From Candidatus Bipolaricaulota bacterium (GTDB taxonomy: Bacteria > Bipolaricaulota > Bipolaricaulia > Bipolaricaulales > Bipolaricaulaceae): 15,444 nt of DNA. Position numbers and translations under genes: made by a program. Position 1 is the stretch's first letter, and the number at the start of each line of letters is the position of its first letter. Under the pieces are notes generated by a model. The model searched no databases, had not been told where the DNA came from, and saw nothing but the letters and a program-made list of their open reading frames with translations. Positions 14,299 to 15,444 of this stretch are shown here, piece by piece. Where the stretch lies: positions 1 to 15,444 of the forward strand of contig JACIWM010000025.1 of assembly GCA_014360945.1 (NCBI GenBank). The letters run 5' to 3'.

Positions 14299-14769
14299 CT
14301 ACCTCCCTTCGAGGTGCCGCCTTAGGAGTTCCAAAGCCGCTTCGCTTGCGGACCAGCGCACCCCTTGCCGCGAACCTCGGAATTCGTGGCGCTCCACCTC
14401 CACCCCCTCAGGATGGGCCAAGGCGATGTACACCAGTCCCACGGGCTTTTCCGGGGTGCCGCCGGTGGGGCCGGCGATCCCGGTGATGGCCAACGCCAAA
14501 TCCGCCCCGCACACGCGCCGCGCACCCTCCGCCATGGCCCGCGCACACTCGGGAGAAACCGCGCCGTGCTTTTCCAGGATCTCTCGGGGAACGCCGAGCA
14601 CTTTCTCCTTCACGGCGTTGGAATAGGCGATGATCCCACCCCGGAAATAGTCGGAGGAGCCGGGAACCTCGGTGATGCGCATCCCCAAAAGCCCGCCCGT
14701 GCAGGATTCGGCCACGGCCAAAGTCATCCTTTTTTGGCGCAGAAGCTCGCCCACCCTTTCCTCAAGCAA
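14299..14769 (-). CDS. pncC: Nicotinamide-nucleotide amidase (CinA C-terminal domain, PncC)
   Basis: PncC deamidates nicotinamide mononucleotide to nicotinic acid mononucleotide plus ammonia, returning it to NAD synthesis. The protein has 156 aa from TTG 14769, the usual size of the stand-alone domain; the N-terminal MoCF-like half of full CinA is absent. Motifs: AESCTGGLL at 20-28 with the catalytic Ser22, YFRGGIIAYSNAVK near 41-54, GAVSPECARAMAEGAR near 69-84 and the AITGIAGPTGGTPEKPVGLV block at 94-113. The start choice follows family length; TTG lies eight bases inside the Sir2 gene, while GTG 14754 or GTG 14802 are possible. Genes on both sides are the Sir2 deacylase and the flippase-like protein. 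Function is well supported by the motifs. Confidence 0.9.
   Translation of the reverse strand: MLEERVGELLRQKRMTLAVAESCTGGLLGMRITEVPGSSDYFRGGIIAYSNAVKEKVLGVPREILEKHGAVSPECARAMAEGARRVCGADLALAITGIAGPTGGTPEKPVGLVYIALAHPEGVEVERHEFRGSRQGVRWSASEAALELLRRHLEGR
14302..14307 (-). promoter_or_regulatory. Shine-Dalgarno site before the ATC start
   Basis: GGGAGG lies in the last codons of pncC (Glu-Gly-Arg-stop) and is six bases from ATC 14295. No ATG, GTG or TTG occurs in frame between the stop and GTG 14187. Confidence 0.65.
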
Positions 14770-15442
14770 GGTCCACCCCCAAAGCGCGCGCCAAAAGTTC
14801 ACTCATCAAAACCAAATCACCCCGCAAAAGCACGTCGCAATAAGGATCATAGGGAGTGGGCTCGCCGTTGGCAATGATGAGGCGGGCCCCGCGGCTCAGG
14901 GCATAGGGCACGAGCCCGGCCACAGGCCAGACTGTGAGGGAAGTGCCTAAGACAAAAAGAAGGTCAGCCTCGCCCACCTCCCTTTGGGCCTCGTCAAACG
15001 CGGGGGTGAGGGGCTCGCCGAAAAGCACCACGTCGGGCTTGACCAGCCCTCCGCACGGGCACCTTGCCAGCCCCGTCTTCTGCACCTCCGCCATCATCCA
15101 ATCCAAAGAGTAGCTCCTCCCGCAGGAAAGGCATGTTCCGGAGCGCGCGTGCCCGTGGACCTCCAGCACCCGTTTTGACCCGGCTCGTTGGTGAAGGCCA
15201 TCGATGTTCTGGGTGATGACGCCCTTGATGATCCCTCGCTCTTCCAGGGCGGCGAGGAGTTTATGCACGGGATTGGGCTTGGCCTGGGCCATCACTTGAA
15301 ACCGCCAAAGCCAAAAGGAGTAAAAGGCCTGGGGATTGCGGTGGAAGCCCTCGATGGTGGAGACCTCCTCGGGATTGAATTTTCGCCAAAGACCCTGGGG
15401 GCCACGAAAATCAGGGATTCCGGAGGCCGTGGAGACCCCGGC
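14762..15442 (-). CDS. NAD-dependent protein deacylase, Sir2 family (5' end outside window)
   Basis: Sir2 enzymes remove acetyl groups from lysine, consuming NAD+ and releasing nicotinamide and O-acetyl-ADP-ribose. The frame is open from the right edge, where GVSTASGIPDFRGPQGLW, the N-terminal NAD-binding motif, is already present, so only about 15-30 codons are missing. Then follow AQAKPNPVHKLLAAL, TQNIDGLHQRAGS, the catalytic His in LEVHGH, a zinc ribbon with CLSC and CPC pairs, KPDVVLFGE, LGTSLTVWPVAGLV and the NGEPTPYD block. The second Cys pair is C-x-C rather than the commoner C-x2-C. The segment FYSFWLWRFQVM lacks the Tyr-x2-Arg of desuccinylase-type (class III) enzymes, so a deacetylase close to the Thermotoga Sir2 type is likely. 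Its stop overlaps pncC. Confidence 0.95.
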   Translation of the reverse strand, partial: AGVSTASGIPDFRGPQGLWRKFNPEEVSTIEGFHRNPQAFYSFWLWRFQVMAQAKPNPVHKLLAALEERGIIKGVITQNIDGLHQRAGSKRVLEVHGHARSGTCLSCGRSYSLDWMMAEVQKTGLARCPCGGLVKPDVVLFGEPLTPAFDEAQREVGEADLLFVLGTSLTVWPVAGLVPYALSRGARLIIANGEPTPYDPYCDVLLRGDLVLMSELLARALGVDLA

Positions 15443-15444
15443 TC

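Overview
The window (15,444 bp, GC-rich, densely packed) reads as bacterial chromosome. Most units have overlapping genes and clear Shine-Dalgarno sites, and several secreted proteins have Sec signals ending in a Gly-Trp-Ala-Gln pattern. Housekeeping genes (ispD, prmC, a pncC/cinA-type amidase, a Sir2 deacylase) sit beside secreted proteins I cannot place in a named family. The overall look (GC-rich, LolD/MacB-type exporter, lipoprotein, many 'GWAQ' signals) suggests a deep-branching diderm, possibly Bipolaricaulota/Acetothermia-like. That placement is a weak inference.

Left part (1-7347): accessory and secreted-protein territory. It holds the 3' end of a + strand gene and a small membrane-anchored protein on the - strand. 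Next comes a - strand secreted-protein gene that has lost its 5' end, a 5'-truncated IS110-type recombinase on the + strand, and a badly decayed paralogue of the truncated gene. Last is an intact 873-aa secreted protein with two immunoglobulin-like repeats, a Cys cluster and two long coiled coils. The truncated gene and the 873-aa protein share a ~130-residue domain, so this is a local family that has duplicated, been broken by a transposon and decayed. Two gene-poor stretches (663-1228 and 6621-7347) flank it.

Middle part (7348-10847): a divergent arrangement. Leftward runs a TolB-like lipoprotein gene followed by ispD (GTGA overlap). Rightward runs prmC, an FtsE-like ATPase with several eroded ATPase motifs, and an FtsX-like permease, each overlapping the next. 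The ftsX-like stop codon interlocks with the stop of the convergent permease gene.

Right part (10838-15444): one tightly packed leftward operon. Its order is Sir2 deacylase (5' end outside the window), PncC/CinA amidase, a UPF0104-type flippase-like membrane protein that appears to start at ATC, a secreted 183-aa protein, a LolD/MacB-type ATPase and its MacB-type permease. Sir2 and PncC both touch NAD turnover; the last three genes look like one envelope export unit.
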